From Actinoallomurus bryophytorum (GTDB taxonomy: Bacteria > Actinomycetota > Actinomycetes > Streptosporangiales > Streptosporangiaceae), in the NCBI RefSeq assembly GCF_006716425.1, contig NZ_VFOZ01000001.1, forward strand, positions 6,572,001 through 6,636,000: 64,000 nucleotides of DNA, given 5' to 3'. Within the stretch, counting starts at the first letter, position 1. The number at the start of each line of letters is the position of its first letter. Positions 62,563 to 64,000 of this stretch are shown one piece after another. Both the position numbers and the translations under genes were made by a program. The notes beneath the pieces were generated by a model. That model did no database searches, was not told the DNA's origin, and worked only from the letters and a program-made list of their open reading frames with translations.

Positions 62563-63783
62563 TCAGCGGTCCAGCGCCAGCGTGTGGTGCCCGCCGCCCG
62601 AGATCTGGAACACCCCGCTCAGCCCGGGCACGGTCACCGGGCTGGTGCGGTCGGTCGTCGTGCCGTCGCCGACCTGCCCGTAGTGGTTGTAGCCCCACGC
62701 CCGTACCGTGCCGTCCGTGCGCAACGCGAGGCTGTGATAGCCGCCCGCGCTCACCCGCGCGACGTCGGAGGAGGCGCCGCCCACCACCACGGGGATCGTC
62801 CGGTTGGTGAGCGTGCCGTCGCCGATCTGCCCCTCGTAGTTGCCGCCCCAGGCCACGACGGTGCCGTCCGTGCGCACCGCCAGGTCGTGGTAAGCGCCTC
62901 CGCTGAGCTGGACGACTCCGGACAGGCTCGGGTCGACGCTCGGGTTCACGCCGTTCACGGTCACCGGGAAGTAGCGGTTGATCGTGGTGCCGTCACCGAG
63001 CTCCCCGTCGCCGTTGTAGCCCCACGCGCGTACCGTGCCGTCCGTGTGGAGCGCGAGGCTGTGGTTGTAGCCGCCCGCGACCTGGGCGACGCCGGACTGG
63101 CCGGACACGACCACGGGAAGGCTCCGGTTGGTGGTGGTGCCGTCGCCGAGCTCCCCGTAGGTGTTGTCGCCCCACGCGCGGATGGTGCCGTCGGCGAGCA
63201 GGGCCAAGGCGTGGCTCCCGGCCGCGGCGATCTGCCTCACCCCGGTCAGGCCGCTCACCTGCACGGGAGTGGTGCGGTTCGTCGTGCCGCCGTCGCCGAT
63301 CTGCCCGGACACACCGGACCCCCAGGCCCACACGGTGCCGTCCGAGCGCAGTGCCAGGCTGAAGTCGGCGGCCGCGGACACCTGGGCGACGTCGGTCAGG
63401 CCGGTCACCTGCACGGGTGCCGAGCTTCCCGTCGTGGTGCCGTTGCCCAGTTCGCCGTACGTGTTGTCACCCCACCCCCATGCCGTGCCGTCGTCGCGCA
63501 GCGCCAGTGTGTGCTGGAAGCCGCCGCTGAACTGCGTGATCTTGGTCAGCGAGGTGATCAGGACCGGAGAGTGCTGGTCGGCCGTCGAACCGTTGCCCAG
63601 CTGCCCGGAGGTGCCGCGCCCCCAGACCTCCCCGAAGCCCCACGTGCTCGCCCGTGCGGGCTGCGCCGTGGCGAGCGTCGTCGTGGTGGCGGCCACTAAG
63701 GCGAGCCCCGCCGCGACCGCGAAGGCGTGCGTCCGCCCCCATCTCCGGGTACGTTCGGTGCTCGGGATTACCTCGGTCATCAT
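62563..63783 (-). CDS. Secreted RCC1-repeat beta-propeller protein
   Basis: A 406-residue exported protein. A signal peptide (basic RTRRWGRTHAF, then AVAAGLALVAATTTTLA, ending QPARA) is followed by seven RCC1 repeats of about 50 residues, each with the pattern S-L-A-L-R-x-D-G-T-V-x-A-W-G-x-N-x-x-G-x-x-G-D-G-T. The final short strand HHTLALDR should close the propeller with the first blade. RCC1 propellers of this type are binding scaffolds; some act on cell-surface polysaccharides or as inhibitors. One repeat has an 11-residue insertion (VNPSVDPSLSG). ATG 63783 or 63780 may be used; GAGAGGAA precedes them. Confidence 0.87.
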   Translation of the reverse strand: MMTEVIPSTERTRRWGRTHAFAVAAGLALVAATTTTLATAQPARASTWGFGEVWGRGTSGQLGNGSTADQHSPVLITSLTKITQFSGGFQHTLALRDDGTAWGWGDNTYGELGNGTTTGSSAPVQVTGLTDVAQVSAAADFSLALRSDGTVWAWGSGVSGQIGDGGTTNRTTPVQVSGLTGVRQIAAAGSHALALLADGTIRAWGDNTYGELGDGTTTNRSLPVVVSGQSGVAQVAGGYNHSLALHTDGTVRAWGYNGDGELGDGTTINRYFPVTVNGVNPSVDPSLSGVVQLSGGAYHDLAVRTDGTVVAWGGNYEGQIGDGTLTNRTIPVVVGGASSDVARVSAGGYHSLALRTDGTVRAWGYNHYGQVGDGTTTDRTSPVTVPGLSGVFQISGGGHHTLALDR

Positions 63784-63886
63784 GCTTCCTCTCGTCTTGG
63801 AGGTCACGATGATGACTTCGGCCGCATCCCCGTTACATCGGGGAAATCCCTACATTGGACCCTTGACGTTTTTCTCGGATATGCGC

Positions 63887-64000
63887 CTATGTCGCGTCCG
63901 GTGGGCCGGGCTCGCGGCGGGTGGTGAGAGGGCCGGTCGTCGGGGCGTTGTAGCCGCCGATCCACTCCTCCTTCCACGAGGGCTCGTACTTCTCCTCGTT
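63887..64000 (-). CDS. 3' end of a gene running out of the window
   Basis: The minus strand is open from the right edge to a TAG at 63887-63889 and reads 37 residues: NEEKYEPSWKEEWIGGYNAP near the edge, then a Pro/Arg-rich tail ending PPDAT. Third positions are mostly G or C. Too little is visible to name the protein. If real, it would be transcribed towards the RCC1 gene and lie 103 bases upstream of it. Confidence 0.45.
   Translation of the reverse strand, partial: NEEKYEPSWKEEWIGGYNAPTTGPLTTRREPGPPDAT

Overview
The window is GC-rich (about 70%), gene-dense and rich in GTG/TTG starts and 1-10 bp gene overlaps. Together with the gene families present (LLM flavin oxidoreductases, DUF574 methyltransferases, an XRE/DUF397 pair, form I CO dehydrogenase, dnaK-grpE-dnaJ-cbpM-clpB), this points to an actinomycete, probably a Streptosporangiales/Thermomonosporaceae-type soil bacterium. 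That placement is inference; there is no rRNA or tRNA gene here. No tRNA, CRISPR array or insertion sequence was seen.

Layout. 1-8.4 kb: the 3' part of a giant modular protein with a degenerate OTU-like end, two membrane-anchored paralogues that carry different sugar-binding modules (CBM6, ricin B), and a small secreted protein. 8.7-14.2 kb: FAD monooxygenase with its TetR regulator and a tandem operator, a DUF574 methyltransferase, a secreted PD40 propeller, a TIGR01777 epimerase and a membrane protein. 14.3-18.5 kb: four-gene LLM/GNAT operon of sulfur/heterocycle-oxidising type. 18.6-22.6 kb: hydrolase, divergent LysR/SDR, zinc formaldehyde-dehydrogenase-like enzyme ending in a 71-bp double hairpin. 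22.7-29.1 kb: chaperone operon dnaK-grpE-dnaJ-cbpM-clpB (clpB frameshifted), followed by a decayed stretch (hsp20 and PP2C remnants around a thioredoxin gene) and a frameshifted MFS gene. 31.6-38.4 kb: FadR-type regulator divergent from a complete peptide-type ABC importer. 38.4-44.4 kb: hydrolase/MocR pair, a CxxC protein/XRE/DUF397 cassette flanked by a 48-bp repeat, an MBL-fold protein, and a second DUF574 methyltransferase.

44.5-55.0 kb is the most unusual part: eleven genes on the minus strand that look like one operon for a modified peptide. A 22-codon gene with the best ribosome binding site in the window encodes a peptide with the Y-x-x-P leader motif of lasso precursors. Around it lie a PqqD/RRE protein, a lasso-cyclase-like asparagine synthase with an extra C-terminal RRE-like domain, a nucleotidyltransferase, an AurF-type diiron N-oxygenase with all seven metal ligands, an MFS exporter, and a sugar-phosphate block (two-subunit transketolase, Gfo/Idh/MocA oxidoreductase, NDK-like and eIF2B-like proteins). 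There is no lasso protease, and the peptide is too short for a lasso core. I do not recognise the combination as a described RiPP class.

55.4-62.5 kb: divergent form I aerobic CO dehydrogenase operon (coxM-coxS-coxL with the AYRCSFR loop, an XdhC-YHS fusion, coxG) that continues into five consecutive tiny one-TM proteins. 62.6-64 kb: secreted seven-blade RCC1 protein and the 3' end of another gene.
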